DNA from: Neocallimastix lanati (nom. inval.)
Lineage: Eukaryota; Neocallimastigomycota; Neocallimastigomycetes; Neocallimastigales; Neocallimastigaceae
Direction of reading: 5' to 3'
DNA: 64,000 nt
NCBI GenBank assembly: GCA_016946835.1
Contig: JACVTC010000066.1
Span: forward strand, 767,501-831,500
Shown here: positions 22,457 through 34,610 of the stretch, one piece after another
Layout of the letters: the number at the start of each line of letters is the position of its first letter
How positions within the stretch are numbered: the stretch's first letter is position 1
Made by a program: the position numbers and the translations under genes
The notes under the pieces: model-generated
Seen by the model: only the letters and a program-made list of their open reading frames with translations
What the model was told of the DNA's origin: nothing
Database searches by the model: none

Positions 22457-25053
22457 TTAGTCTTCATTTGTGAGGTTCAGTTCCGTAAAATATGGAATAA
22501 TATTCTTCAGGTGGATATTACGTTCTGCTATTTCACCAGTCGTTGGGTCGCATACTGTCACTGTGTTTAATTCTCTTTTAACAATATGTAATGGTCCTGT
22601 GAAGAATGGGTCTAGCTTCCTTTGATTAAATACTTTCACTAATACTAAGTCCCCTGGTTTATAGTCACTTCTCATTCTTTTGATTTGTTTCCTTCTATCG
22701 GACCAAAGTTTGTTTGCGGTTTCAATATTTCTTATGGCTTCCTTTATCCACTTATCATGTATCAAAAATTTTCTGAACCAGTACTCTTCATCACTTTCCC
22801 ATTCATTTTTCTTTTCAATATTAATGGATAATTCGAAAGGTTGCATATCACTCCTTCCATACAATAATTCGAAGCTACTGTGTTTTGTAACTTCACTTTT
22901 ACAAGTACGTAGTGCCCATAAAGCACTATATAAAGTCTCATCCCAATTCTTATCTTTTTTTCCCAGGATTCGTAGATATTTCCCAATTTCTTTGTTTCTG
23001 TTTTCAACTTCTCCATTCGAGGCTGGATGGTAAGTTGAAATATAGTGAACATAAACATCGTGTAGATCTAAGAATGCTTTTGTTTTATCTGCGGTGAACT
23101 GTGGACCATTGTCTGTTACCAGTATCTTAGGGATACCATGTCTTGAGAATACTTTCTTTAAAAAGTTTATCACGTCATCTGCTTCCGATATTACTAATGG
23201 TTCAGCCTCTACCCATTTGGTTAAATAGTCAACTAGAACAATTATAAATCTATTACCTCTTGGAGTTTCTGGTAGGGGTCCAATTAAATCGAGTCCAACT
23301 CTTGAGAAAGGGTATCCTGGAGGAGTGGCATTATCTTCTGGAAATTGATTTAATGTTTGTGGCTTACATGTTTGGCATTTGTAACAACATCGAATATAAT
23401 TATTAATATCCTTTTTCATATTTTTCCAATAATAATCTCTTTTTAGTCTGTTGTATGTTTTATATACTCCTTCATGGCCAATTTGATGAGCTTGATCAAT
23501 TAATATTAATTTTTCTTCTATGCTTTTCACTATGTACCTTAATTTATCGCCTTGTTTATAATATTCTTTGCCATCAATAATTATTATTCTTTTTTTGATA
23601 TAATCTTCTATAAATTTATTAATACTATTACTATTATTATTATTATTATCACTTATACCATTATCACTATTATCAACTTCATTATTATTGTTATATATAA
23701 TATTTATTGTTTCTTTAGGTTTATCAGAAGTTTCCAATCTAGACAGGGCATCAGCTATGACATTCTTCCTCCCCTCTTGATATTCGACTTTAACATTCAA
23801 GATGGATAATTCCGTAACCCATTTGAGATGTCTACTATTAGTAGGTTCACGATTATTAAATATACCAACAAGCGGTTTATGGTCAGTATAAACTATAGTT
23901 ATAAAAGAATTACCAGTGATAAATTGTTTAAATTTCTGAACACAATGGAAGACAGCTTTACCTTCCAGATCAGTAATACTATAATTTTCTTCCGATTTAC
24001 TTAATGATCTACTTTCATAAAAAATAGGAACCTCAAGATTATTTTTATCTCGTTGTAGAAGAACACCTCCTAGTCCATCTCTAGAAGCATCGGTATGTAT
24101 AATAAATGGTTTAGAAAAATCTGGGGGAGTTAATATAGGTGCTTGTATTAATTTATTTTTTAATTCTACAAATGCTTTAATACATTCTTCGGAAAAGTTA
24201 AATATCGAGTTCTTCTTTAAAAGGTAAAATAATGGTTTTGCTATTTGAGCAAAATTTTTAATAAATTTGCGATAATATCCTATAGCACCAAGAAAAGATT
24301 TAAGTTGTGTAGTATTTTTAGGTGGTAACCAATTAACAATTGTTTTTACTTTTTCCGGTATAGGAGAAATACCATCTGTCGAGAGCTTGTGACCAAGTAG
24401 TGAAACTTCTTTTTTAAAGAATGAACATTTTTCCAAATTAATTTTTAATCCATTGTCTTTTAGTATCTTAAAAACACGACGTAAGTGTAAAATATGTTTA
24501 TTTATATCTTTAGAAAATATAACTATATCATCAATATAAATAAATACACATTCACCGATTAATTCAAAAAATATTTTGTTCATTTCTCTCTGAAAGGTTG
24601 CTGGGGCGTTACATAAACCAAATGGCATTACTCTGAAGTTGTAATTGCCATACATTGTGGTAAATGCAGTCTTTTCTTTATCTTCGGGAGCCATTGGAAT
24701 TTGGTGGTATCCTGAAAAAAGGTCAATGGTAGACAGGATTTGTGAATTATTTCCGATTTGCAAAAGAATTTCATCGATTAAAGGTAATGAATATGAATCT
24801 TTAATTGTTATATTGTTTAATTTACGGTAATCAACGCACATTCTCCAATCTTTATTATTCTTTTTATGTACTAAGACAACAGGAAAGGACAAGGCAGAGA
24901 AAGACGGTTCAATCAACCGATTATTGATGAAAAAAAATGTAAGTATTTCTTTGAGAGCCATAGATTGAGCTTTAGAAAGTTTATATGCTTTCAGTTTTAT
25001 TGGTTTAGCATTTGGAATTAAATTAATTCTATGTGGTAATAATTTAGAAGTTC
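22457..25053 (-). CDS. Pol of element D, RT-RNase H-integrase part
   Basis: The open frame continues on the other side of the inserted LTR-G and starts LLPHRINLIPNAKPIKLKAY. RT: WRMCVDYRKLNN, FGLCNAPATFQREMN and catalytic YIDDI. RNase H: IHTDASRDGLGGVLLQ, DLEGKAVF, YTDHKPLVG, all three acids present. Integrase: H-H-C-C finger (HQIGHEGVYKTYNRLKRDYYW, CYKCQTC), GLDLIGPLP, VTDNGPQFT and SNGEVENRNKEI. The C-terminal GDLVLVKVFNQRKLDPFFTGP is the GPF/Y module. It ends TELNLTNED at 22457. No chromodomain is present. The frame is intact here; loss of function comes only from the insertion. Confidence 0.85.
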
Positions 25054-25435
25054 TGATATAAAACAAATATGTGTAGTAACATATTTGTATATTTAATATT
25101 AACTATTAAATATTAAATTTATATCTTTTTGATAATAATTATTTTATTTTATTTTATTTCAATATGTATTATTATAATTATAATAATTATAATACTTTAT
25201 TTCATATAAAATTTATATAGTTCTATATATTAGAATATATAATTAATATATTACCTATTTCTTATAAATTAAATTATTTATATTAGAAATAGAAAACTCT
25301 CTTGTAAATTTTTAGGAATTAGAATTATTATCTTAATTGTACGAATATTATAATATTATTAATAAAATTTACTAAACTGCAATTATTTAAAACCCACTGC
25401 TTATAAATTATTGCACATAAAAGTCCCGTATATCA
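25054..25435 (+). repeat. Solo LTR-G inserted in pol of element D
   Basis: 382 bp with ends TGATAT/ATATCA, flanked by the 4-bp direct repeat GTTC (25050-25053 and 25436-25439). It matches LTR-G at 5576. Its removal with one GTTC copy joins the two pol frames without a shift. Confidence 0.85.
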
Positions 25436-27000
25436 GTTCCAAGGTCATCAGTCTTCACAGCTAATATGTCTTTAAAAATTTCGAATAGCTCTTTTATAGA
25501 GTTCTTATGTTCACTAGGTACGGCATTAATAATATCATTTATTAGATTTTCTTTAACATTAATAGTTTGTTCTAATTGTTTATCCTTATTCTGAATAACT
25601 ATAGTAAGTAGTAAGGGTGTAGATGCATTTGTGTTTTCTTTATTAATTTCTTCTCCTGAGTCAATTGGATTTTTCAGATTAATATTGTAGTAAAGGTCAG
25701 CTAATTTCTTGTAAGTATTATCTTCATTAATATAATATAATGAGTCATTAACTAGGTTAATATCAAACCTATTTTTCTTTAATGAATCAACTCCAATTAG
25801 AATGTCGAAAAGGTCATCTTTTTCAATTACTCTAAAATAATCTTGGAAAGTCTTGTCTCCTATAGTTATTTCTAGCTCATATATTTCGGATTCAATCGTC
25901 GAGTTTGAACAAGCTTGAAAAATAGTTTCTGAGATTCTTCCTATGGCAGGTTTGTTTATATTATATTTTTCTAAAGCAGATCTTGTAATAGCATTAACAC
26001 TAGCGCAAGTATCTAAAAATATCTCACAATTGGTATTTTCAACTTTTCCTTTTACTTTAATTATTTTAAATTTATTAACTATTGTCATCACATTATTAAT
26101 AGCATTACTTTTAAGAGTAAGCTTCAAAGCTTTACTAAATGCTGTTCTGAATTTTGGGAATAGATCAAGTAAGTATCCTAATTTAGTAATAACTTCAGTA
26201 GATGCAACTTCTTTTAATAGATCTTGTATTAAATAATCATCAAATTGTTCTATTAATTTAATATGTTTTTCTTTAGATTCTTTGTTGTTACTTAACGAAG
26301 GTGGAGATTTCTTTGCATTTTCAATAATATCTTTAATTCTTTCTTCATGATTGTTTCTTTTACTCGTTTTAATATTCTTCTCGGCTATAATTGAGGGATC
26401 TAAGTACTCCAATTTTTCGGTTTGATTACTATTAGAGGTAGTTTTATTATTTTTATCTAAAGTAGTATTCTTATCTACTGTATTTGTAGACTTATTTTTA
26501 TTAATTTCATTATTTTGTATACTATCTTCAATATCATCTTTAATCATAATTACATCTTCAATTGGTAAAGTATTAGTTTCCATATTTTGATCCTTTTGGT
26601 TATGCACCTTTTTTCCTTCATTAAGACAAGCGTCATATTTGTTGTTATGTCTCATAGCTGCTGTTTGAATCGGCGTCGGATTATTCTTTAATGTATCATT
26701 GGATTTCTCTCCATTATAAGGAATGGACCTTACGTTTTTTTCTTTTTGTTTTCTGACAGCTGGTGCAAGAACTTCAATTGGTTTATTAATATGTAAAGGT
26801 TGATAATTTGATATTGATTTATTATGGTTATTCATATTATTATTATTAATATATTTATTATTAATATTGTTACTATTATTATTAATATTGTTACTATTAT
26901 TATTAATATTTCTATTATGATGATAACAATTATTAGCATTGTCTTCCATGTGGTTGGTTTGTTTACTGGAAGTTATCCTTCTCCCATTTAGTGGTTTAAA
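25408..27000 (-). CDS. Pol of element D, N-terminal and protease part
   Basis: The frame is entered by -1 slippage at 26994-27000 and reads FKPLNGRRITSSKQ. An Asn-rich stretch follows (about residues 20-60), then a charged linker with NNPTPIQTAAMR, comparable to the NPxPIxTPA segment of A, C and 1. Near residue 330 is the protease motif EIFLDTCASVNAIT, where the usual D-T-G reads D-T-C. FDILIGVDSLKK resembles the second conserved protease block. True element sequence ends at 25436; the last residues (IRDFYVQ) are read from the inserted LTR. The stretch is otherwise uninterrupted. Confidence 0.75.
   Translation of the reverse strand, partial: FKPLNGRRITSSKQTNHMEDNANNCYHHNRNINNNSNNINNNSNNINNKYINNNNMNNHNKSISNYQPLHINKPIEVLAPAVRKQKEKNVRSIPYNGEKSNDTLKNNPTPIQTAAMRHNNKYDACLNEGKKVHNQKDQNMETNTLPIEDVIMIKDDIEDSIQNNEINKNKSTNTVDKNTTLDKNNKTTSNSNQTEKLEYLDPSIIAEKNIKTSKRNNHEERIKDIIENAKKSPPSLSNNKESKEKHIKLIEQFDDYLIQDLLKEVASTEVITKLGYLLDLFPKFRTAFSKALKLTLKSNAINNVMTIVNKFKIIKVKGKVENTNCEIFLDTCASVNAITRSALEKYNINKPAIGRISETIFQACSNSTIESEIYELEITIGDKTFQDYFRVIEKDDLFDILIGVDSLKKNRFDINLVNDSLYYINEDNTYKKLADLYYNINLKNPIDSGEEINKENTNASTPLLLTIVIQNKDKQLEQTINVKENLINDIINAVPSEHKNSIKELFEIFKDILAVKTDDLGTDIRDFYVQ
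26968..27000 (-). promoter_or_regulatory. -1 frameshift signal of element D
   Basis: Heptamer TTTAAAC (complement of 26994-27000) is in gag frame two codons before TAA. Eight bases on, GGGAG (26981-26985) can pair with CTTCC (26968-26972) with one G-U. A second pseudoknot stem (GATAAC with GTTATC at 26922-26927) is possible, but its 40-base loop makes it weak. Confidence 0.65.
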
Positions 27001-28169
27001 GATTTGTTGATCATTTCCCTTTCTTCCATTTCCGCTAATTGTTTGAACGAATAGGGGCAGTTTGAAGCCTTGTGCCCATTTTGGAAACAACGGAAACAAG
27101 TAGTTTTCCTATTTTGGTAGTCTTTATTAAAACTTTTATTATATTCCTTATTTGAAATAACCCCTGGATTTCTATTTATGGTAGTTGTAAATATATTAGC
27201 ATCAATACCGTTATTATTGTCATATACTTTACTATTTTGAGAAACTGCGGTAGCTATATTGTTGGTATTGTTATCGTTACTAATATTATTGTTTTTATAA
27301 TTGTAATTAGAGTTATTATTATTTTGCATTCTATTAGGTAAATAATTATAATTATAGTTGTTGTTATCCATGATATTATTCATATTTTGATTGACGTTAG
27401 TATTATAATTATTATTGAGGTTCATAAATCTTGAACCATTACTAAAGTTTCGGTTGTTCCTTCTAAAAGGTGGACGAAAATTATTATTGTAAACATTTCT
27501 ATTAGTACTTTGATTTATATTATGTTGATAAGAAGGTTCTCCATAAAAATTTTGATAAAATGGGTGATTCATTATAGGACTATCCAAATTTTGCACAAAC
27601 ATTAAATTAGATCTATTCTTATTATTATCTTGCCCAATATTACTAATTATTTCTTTTTCAGCTTCTTCGGATACTTCAGCTACCTTAAAAGCTTCAGATA
27701 AAGTTTCGCATTCGGTTGTCATAACTCTTGAACAAGGAAAGACCCGTGTACTTATAGCAGTAGTATAGTCCTTTATTGAAATTAGTTTTTGATATTCTCT
27801 TGGTAGGCCTTTATATAATATTTTATATCTATGATTAAATTTTTTTATAGTTTCTTTATTATTAATTTTTAATGATTTTAATACTGCACATTTATCATTA
27901 GGTGTGATGTGCAAGTACTCCTCAACGGCAGCTTGGATTTCTTTGAAGCTGGGATATCTAACTTCGTTTCCATTCTTACTTTTTAAAGAGTTTAAGGCCC
28001 CATGCATGTCTTCTTCGACTGCTTCTTTGGCCCAGACAAAAATTCTTCTTGGTTCCACAACATCGTAGAGCTCCATCACTCTGACGAATTCATGCATCCA
28101 TCCATCAACATCTTTTCCATAGTCGATGAGATTTGGTAATGCTTTCTGTAATTTGGCAGCGTGAATCAT
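26988..28169 (-). CDS. Gag of element D, intact
   Basis: 393 residues from ATG 28169 (MIHAAKLQKALPNLIDYG). A capsid-like first half (GWMHEFVRVMELYDVVEPRR, LKINNKETIKKFNHRYKILY) leads to an Asn-rich middle (about residues 200-345) and the zinc knuckle CFRCFQNGHKASNC (CX2CX4HX4C). It ends KSLNH and TAA at 26988-26990. The frameshift heptamer overlaps the last sense codons. It packages the element RNA in family terms. It is more distant from the Gags of 1, A and C than these are from each other. Confidence 0.85.
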   Translation of the reverse strand: MIHAAKLQKALPNLIDYGKDVDGWMHEFVRVMELYDVVEPRRIFVWAKEAVEEDMHGALNSLKSKNGNEVRYPSFKEIQAAVEEYLHITPNDKCAVLKSLKINNKETIKKFNHRYKILYKGLPREYQKLISIKDYTTAISTRVFPCSRVMTTECETLSEAFKVAEVSEEAEKEIISNIGQDNNKNRSNLMFVQNLDSPIMNHPFYQNFYGEPSYQHNINQSTNRNVYNNNFRPPFRRNNRNFSNGSRFMNLNNNYNTNVNQNMNNIMDNNNYNYNYLPNRMQNNNNSNYNYKNNNISNDNNTNNIATAVSQNSKVYDNNNGIDANIFTTTINRNPGVISNKEYNKSFNKDYQNRKTTCFRCFQNGHKASNCPYSFKQLAEMEEREMINKSLNH

Positions 28170-28390
28170 GATAAATAGAATTTATTAAAAAAAGTAATAT
28201 AAAATAGTTATATTTATTTATAATATAATAATTGTTTTGTAAAAAAAAAATGAAGAAACAAAAAAATAAAAATTGTTTTATAATAATATAATAAATGCTT
28301 TTGTACTATAAATATATAAAATAAAAAAAAAAGAATGAATTAAAGTAAAGTAATTTCTCTTATTATTTTCATATTATTTTATCTTGCTTC

Positions 28391-28408
28391 CACCCGGATT
28401 CTCCACCA
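28391..28408 (-). promoter_or_regulatory. Primer-binding site of element D
   Basis: The complement is TGGTGGAGAATCCGGGTG, four bases inside the 5' LTR. It shares TGGTGGAGA with all other primer sites in the window but differs after that. Confidence 0.75.
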
Positions 28409-28412
28409 ATTT

Positions 28413-28971
28413 TGGTACGTTATTTTTATATATTGTACCTTTTATATGATTTGGGGAAAGCAAGTTGTAAAATTATAAAATAATATATTCTAATAAAAGA
28501 AATAAATAAAAAATTATAACACAAAATTAATAATAAATTTTTAATAAATAATAATGTGTTACTTTTAAGTCTTTATTTTATTTATAAGTTTTGTTCTTTA
28601 AATAAGTACATTTAATTTTATTATAACTTTATTATATCTTTAAATATATATTTTAATAATAATATTAACCAAAATATCCTAAATATTTATTCACCCGAAT
28701 AAATATTTTATAATTCCTATTCTAACTATTATATTCTTTAAAGATATTAGATTATTAAGTTCCTCTTTTGTTAATATTTTATCTTTCACTTATTTTTATA
28801 CTATAATTTATCTTAATTCTTATTGGTTATCTATTAATTAAAATTATTTTTATTAATATCATATTTTTATATACTAATTAAACCTTATACCTATTATAAT
28901 AAAATAACTAAAGAATTATTTATTTTCTTATATTTTTAATAATTTATTCTATTTTAGTGAGTAACGTACCA
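28413..28971 (-). repeat. 5' LTR of element D
   Basis: 559 bp, near-identical to 21058-21606 apart from the extra ten bases TATCTTAATT and a few substitutions. It is followed by ACAA and then LTR-B copy 1. Confidence 0.85.
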
Positions 28972-28975
28972 ACAA

Positions 28976-29765
28976 TGGTATGGTTCATATAATTTTAGGA
29001 ATATAATAATAATTAACACAAATAATAAAATTACAATAAAAAAAAAAAATTTGTTTTAAAATCAATATTTATTTATTTAAATTTATAAAAGAAAAATAAT
29101 AATATAATTATTTATTTAATAAAAAGAAAGTTATTGATTATATTTTATTTCACTAAAAATTACATGTATTTATATTTTTTTATCAAATTAAAATTTGTAA
29201 AGCCTAACTATTTTTTTTAATAAACTAATTACTAATTATTTTTATAAATAAAACATTTAAATTGAAATTGAATTATTATTTTAGTTAATAATATTATTGT
29301 TATAAATAGTAGTTATATATTATTGAATTATTAATTATTTAATAATAGTTTAATACTAATATATATAAAATAAAAATAAAGAGATTATACAGAATATTTT
29401 ATTGAGGTTTAGTTAAATTTAGTAATTAAAAATAAATTTAAATTGATAACGAAAATTTTAATAACTAATTAAATAGATTTGATTATTTTTAATATAACAT
29501 AATACAAAAGAAATATAATATTAATTTATTAAGTGGGCAAGGACAATATTCTTGGCTAAAGATTTTTAATACATTATAACGGAATCGGATCGATAATTCA
29601 AAAAGGAATTATAAGTTAATTAGTGATTTATTAACTTAAGATTTCTATTTAGTAATATTTGAAGAATATTGGAAAGTTCCAATTATATAGAATAGAATAA
29701 TCTATAAGGTTAGAATAATTTATATTATTCTAGCACAATTAGTATTATTTGTTCATTCTGTATTA
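28976..29765. repeat. Solo LTR-B, copy 1
   Basis: 790 bp, TGGTATGGTTCATATAA to CATTCTGTATTA, flanked by ACAA on both sides (28972-28975 and 29766-29769). Close copies lie at 42038 and 60196. A conserved landmark is AGTGGGCAAGGACAATATTC. No internal element sequence is present anywhere in the window. Confidence 0.8.
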
Positions 29766-29770
29766 ACAAG

Positions 29771-30648
29771 TGATAAATTTTAGAAATTATCTTAATTTTA
29801 ATATAGAATTAAAAAGTGATAATTTCAATTTATTTTAATAATAACTATATAAGTTATTTATGAATTAAAAAAAATGTTTTATTAAAAATAACACTAAAAA
29901 TTTGGTTTATTAGAACACTTGTTTTCTAATATTTTATTTTATAAATCTTTTATTAAAATTTATTAAACATTATAAAAATTAAAAGTGATTATTAAAATTA
30001 TAAAATTAATTAATAATAATAATAATAATAATATTTACATGAAATATTTACAAGTATTTATATTTTTCTTTAAAATTAAACTATTTATAATTTATAAATA
30101 AAAAGAATAATTAAATAAAATAAAAGTAATAAAAATAATAATAAAATAAATATTTAATAATAAAATAAATAAATTTGTTTATTATAAAAATAATATTTAT
30201 AATAAAGCATATAATAATAATATAACTATTTTCTTTTATGTTTAATTTTTTTTTTTTTTTTTTTATTAGTAATCATTAATACAATTTTTAATCTGGAATT
30301 TTCCAAAGAAATAATTAATATTGATAAATTTAATATTAATAAAAGAATTATTGATAAGATTTTGATAAACTATTAAGAAAATTGATAAAATAAACTATAT
30401 AATATTGATAAGGATTTTAATAATAATAAAATATAGATAAGAATAATAAAAGTAGTATAGATAAGGAATTAATATTAAATACACTTTTTTAAATAGTATA
30501 ATTTAATTTGTACTAATTAGGAATATAGATGAATTTATTAGAATATAGAAAGTTCCAAAAGAATAAAGAATCAATTAATTTATTTAAGGGTTAAATAAAT
30601 CATTTAAGATGAATAACCAAAAGAACATTATTTGGGCATTCTTTATCA
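29771..30648. repeat. LTR-M, single copy
   Basis: Bounded by ACAAG on the left and ACAA on the right, with ends TGATAAATTTT and GGGCATTCTTTATCA. These ends form a TGATAAA/TTTATCA inverted repeat typical of an LTR. No second copy is in the window, so it is called from its ends and position. Confidence 0.5.
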
Positions 30649-30652
30649 ACAA

Positions 30653-31822
30653 TGTTATGGCTCGAGGAATTCAAAAAAAAAATTATATAATATTAAAACA
30701 CAAAAAAAAAAAATAATTTTATTCTTTCACAATAATTTTTATTTATTTATTTTATTTTTATTTATTTATTTTATTTTTATTTATTTTATTTTATTTTTAT
30801 TTTTATTTTTTTTTATTATTATTTTTATTTATTTATTTTTATTTATTTTATTTTATTTTTATTTTTATTTTTTTTTATTATTATTTTTATTTATTTATTT
30901 TATTTTATTTTTTTTTTTTAATTTTTATTTATTTTTATTATTTCTATTTTTTATTTTCTTATTTTTTTTTTTTTTTTAATTTTTATTTAGTTTTATTATT
31001 TCTATTTTTTTATTTTCTTCTTTTTTTTTTTTTTAATTTTTATTTATTTTTATTATTTCTATTTTTTTATTTTCTTATTTTTTTTTTCTCTCCCCTAAAA
31101 GGGGGTTCCAAGGTAGTCAATTTATATCTTTTTGAAGATATAAAAGTAGCAAAGCCTCTGGAAGTAGTTGAAGAGATGGAAAAACAATAGATTTTTAAAT
31201 CTTATGGATTATTTCCTTATTGTAATAAATAGAAATTTTATTATTTCCTAATATTCAAATTAACCAAAATAAATCTATAATATAAAAGATGCATTATAGA
31301 TAAGAATTAAACAAAAAAAGAGAAGCAGTATTACAATAAAATTGAATACTTTAACTTAATTTTGATACTAATTTAATATGTAATCTTATATATTAATTTG
31401 AATGACATAATAGAAAATAAAATACATTTATTAATATATGAAAAATCTTTTACAATTTTAAATACAGAAAATTTTATTTTATTTGTTTCTTTCATTTCAA
31501 TTATTTCTTAATTCGAAAGACAGAAATATTGATAAAGTTATTTAAGTTGTTTATATACAGGAATTATTCCTTATTTAGAAAAATAATACTAAAAGTAATT
31601 AGTACTATGTTATTGCTAAACTCTCATAAATTTAATTTACCTTTATAAGGAATGAACATAAATTTAAATTAAATTTTATGTATAAACTTAAATTTTCAGA
31701 TCAAATAATATAGTAAAATTATTAATGTAAAGAATACATAAATTTATTAATATTTTAAAAATCACCTTGACTATATTAAAAGGTTTTTAATAAGAATCAA
31801 TTTAATACTTCATTCTTTATCA
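30653..31822 (-). repeat. 3' LTR of element A
   Basis: 1170 bp, TGTTATGGCTCGAGG to CTTTATCA. It includes a T-rich TTTAT microsatellite (about 30730-31088), a CCCCTAAAAGGGG hairpin (31093-31106) and a TTTATATCTT/AAGATATAAA hairpin (31121-31144) containing a TATAAAA box. Confidence 0.85.
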
Positions 31823-31845
31823 CGATGCCCCCGCTAAGACTCAAG

Positions 31846-34469
31846 CTATATTGTAGCTGAGTTATATTTTACTATATTTTTGAGGTGTACATTCCGATTT
31901 AATAATATTCCTGAATTTGGATCAGCTAACTTAACTGTATTAAACTTTTTCTTGATTACTTTTAAAGGTCCATTAAAATAAGGTTCTAGTTTAGTTCTAC
32001 TAAAGTTTCTAACTAGGACTAAATCTCCCTCCTTGATTTCCTTAGCCTGATTCATACTTTGTTTTTCTTCTCGTCTAACAGCCCAAGTTTATTTGCATTT
32101 TTCACATTTTCTGATGCTTCTATGGTCCATCTATAATGAGATATAAACTTTTCCAATAGAATTTCATCAGAAGATTTATTTATACCTTTAGTCGGTCTTG
32201 CAGCTATATCAAAAGGTTGTTGGTCTTCACGACCATAAACTAATTCAAAACTAGAATGGTTAGTGGTACTATTTTTAACAGTTCTTAAAGCCTAGAGAGC
32301 AGAGGGTAATACCTCATCCCAATCTCTATTTTTCATTCCAAGCAATCTAAGGAGTTTACCAATTTCTTTATTACGATTTTCCGTAAGTCCATTAGATTCG
32401 GGATGATATGTTGTAACAAATTTTATATATACATCATATAGATCTAAAAATATTTTAGTCATATCTGATGTAAATTGGGCACCATTATCGGTGGTAATTA
32501 CTTGGGGAACTCCATGACGAGAAAATACGTTAATAAGGAACTTAATTACGTCTTTAGAAGTGATATTTTCAGTCGGTTCTGCTTCTACCCACTTAGTGAA
32601 ATAATCAACAGCTACTATTATATATTGATTATTACTTCTAGTTTTAACCAGTGGACCGATAATGTCCAAACCAAGATGTACAAAAGGTCCTTCCACTTTA
32701 GTAGGTAGATTTTCTGTAGGCTCTGGATAAGGTTGTGGTCGATTTAATTGACATTTTTCACACTTACTGACAACACATTTAACATCATTCACCATGTCGT
32801 TCCAATAATAACTCTTACGTAAACGTTGATAAGTCTTATAATAACCATCGTGTCCAATATTATGAGCCTCTAATATTAATTTTATTCTTTCATTAAGATC
32901 GGTTACTAATTTTCTATAATTGTTACCATCAATAAAGTAGTCAATACCATCAATAGTGGTGAATTTTTCATTGATAAAATCATGTATTACTTTGGATAAT
33001 AAGGCTTCAACTACTTCATGGTTAATTATTTTCGTAGCTAAAACTACATTTTCTTTATTATTTTTCATTCGGGATAGGGCATCAGCAAGCACATTCTTTT
33101 TACCGGTTTCATATCTAATGTCTACACCAAGCATACTAGCTGTCAAACACCATCTAGTTTGCCTTGCATTATGTGGTTCCTTATTTTTGAACAACCCTAG
33201 TAACGGTTTATGGTCTGTATATACAATAGTTGATATTGGATTTCCATCTATATACGGTTTTAATTTAGTTATACAATAATACAGGGCAGCACCTTCTAGG
33301 TCCGTTATACCATAATGCTTTTCTGCTCTGGTCAAACTTCTACTAATAAAGTGAATAGGGTGTTCTTTTCCAGTTTCATTATCTTTTTGTAATAACACAC
33401 CTCCTATTCCATCATAAGAAGCATCGGTACGTATAATAAATTCTTTATCAAACTGAGGGAAACTTAATATGGGTGCATTTATTAGTTTTTCTTTCAGTAC
33501 TTCAAACGATTTTTGGTGTTCACTAGTCCAAACATACTTCACACCTTTCCTTAATAATTTACACAAACACGCAGTAATTTGTGAATATTTATCGATGAAA
33601 TTTCTATAGTATCCAACAGCTCCTAAAAATGAACGTAATTCATGGATGTCCTGAGGGGGTTTCCAATCTCTGATAACCTCGATTTTACTATCAAGAGGTT
33701 TTAAGCCTTTAGTGGTTAATCTATGCCCCAAAACATTCACTTCTGTTTTCATGAAGTGACACTTTTCAATATTAAGTTTTAATCTATTTTCTTTGAGTAT
33801 GGATAAAACTTGTTGAATATGTTGGAGGTGTTCTTCAACTGTTTTAGATTATATAAGTATATCATCGATAAAATTATAAACACACTTTCCTATTAAAGGA
33901 AATAGGATTCTATTCATTTCTTTTTGAAAGGTTGCAGGAGCGTTGGTTAGACCAAATGGCATAACTTTAAATTGGTAGTTACCAAACTTAGTGGTGAAAG
34001 TTGTTATACCAATACTTTCTTCCTCCATTAAAATTTGGTGATATCCAGAGTATAAGTCAATGGTAGTGAAGATAGTTGCACCATTGAGACTATCAAAAAT
34101 TTCATTAATGTATGGTATAGAATAAGAATCCTTTATAGTAGAGTCATTAACCTTCCTATAATCTACATACATACGCCATTTCCCATTAGGCTTTGGTACT
34201 AGAACAATAGGCGAAGACCATTCAGAATTTGAAGGCTCAATTAACTTTTTATTAATTAACTTAGTTAATTCTTCCTTTAAAATATCTGTCTTCAATTTTG
34301 TTAGCCGATAAGCTCTTTGTTTTATAGGTTTGGTACCAGCTTTTAGATTTATTTTGTGTGGTGAAAGCAATGATGGTGTTAATTCCTCAGACGACGTAGC
34401 AACAATTTCTATATTGTCCTCTAATAGGTGTATTATATCAGTTCTATATTTTTCATTTAGAGTATTCAT
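31846..34469 (-). pseudogene. Pol of element A, RT-RNase H-integrase, two stops and a frameshift
   Basis: RT begins NLKAGTKPIKQRAYRL and has WRMYVDYRKVND, FGLTNAPATFQKEMN and FIDDILI. A TAA at 33849-33851 replaces the Tyr codon after the catalytic block. The same frame goes on with LGHRLTTKGLKP, RNase H (IRTDASYDGIGGVLLQ, DLEGAALYY, YTDHKPLLG), the integrase finger (HNIGHDGYYKTYQRLRKSYYW, CEKCQ), GLDIIGPL, TTDNGAQFT and SNGLTENRNKEI. A TAG at 32292-32294 replaces the Trp codon in SALWALRT, and a frameshift follows near 32085. The last piece, 32055-31846, carries GDLVLVRNFSRTKLEPYF, the GPF/Y module. It is closely related to C. Confidence 0.8.
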
Positions 34470-34610
34470 AAATATTGTATTTATGTATATATTCCATAGG
34501 TGGTAATCCTTCTAATTTCTTTAATTCCCCACCAGCATATTTTTCCTTACTATTATCCTCAAGTAATTTGTTAACACTACAAATATATTTTTCGTCAATT
34601 GCAGAATTAA

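Larger units (their letters stand above)
21058..28971 (-). mobile_element. Ty3/gypsy element D, full length, split by a solo LTR
   Basis: A minus-strand element of 7.9 kb. The 5' LTR is 28413-28971, primer site 28391-28408, gag 28169-26988, pol in the -1 frame 27000-22457, and a 0.85 kb 3' region leads to purine tract AGTGGGGGGTCT and the 3' LTR 21058-21606. LTRs differ by a 10-base indel and a few substitutions, so it is fairly young. The only coding break I see is a solo LTR-G inserted in pol with a GTTC duplication. The flanks (AATG left, ACAA right) do not match, so one side may have been rearranged. Confidence 0.85.

Noticed and set aside
26922-26977. Full pseudoknot in the frameshift signal of element D
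   Set aside because: Stem 2 is possible (GATAAC/GTTATC) but needs a 40-base loop, and stem 1 contains a G-U; not claimed beyond a stem-loop.
21054-28975. Target-site duplication for element D
   Set aside because: Left flank is AATG, right flank ACAA; they do not match, so no duplication is claimed.
30632-30979. Open frame of Phe/Leu/Ile codons
   Set aside because: It is the T-rich microsatellite of LTR-A, repeated at 38640-38950; no start context or homology.
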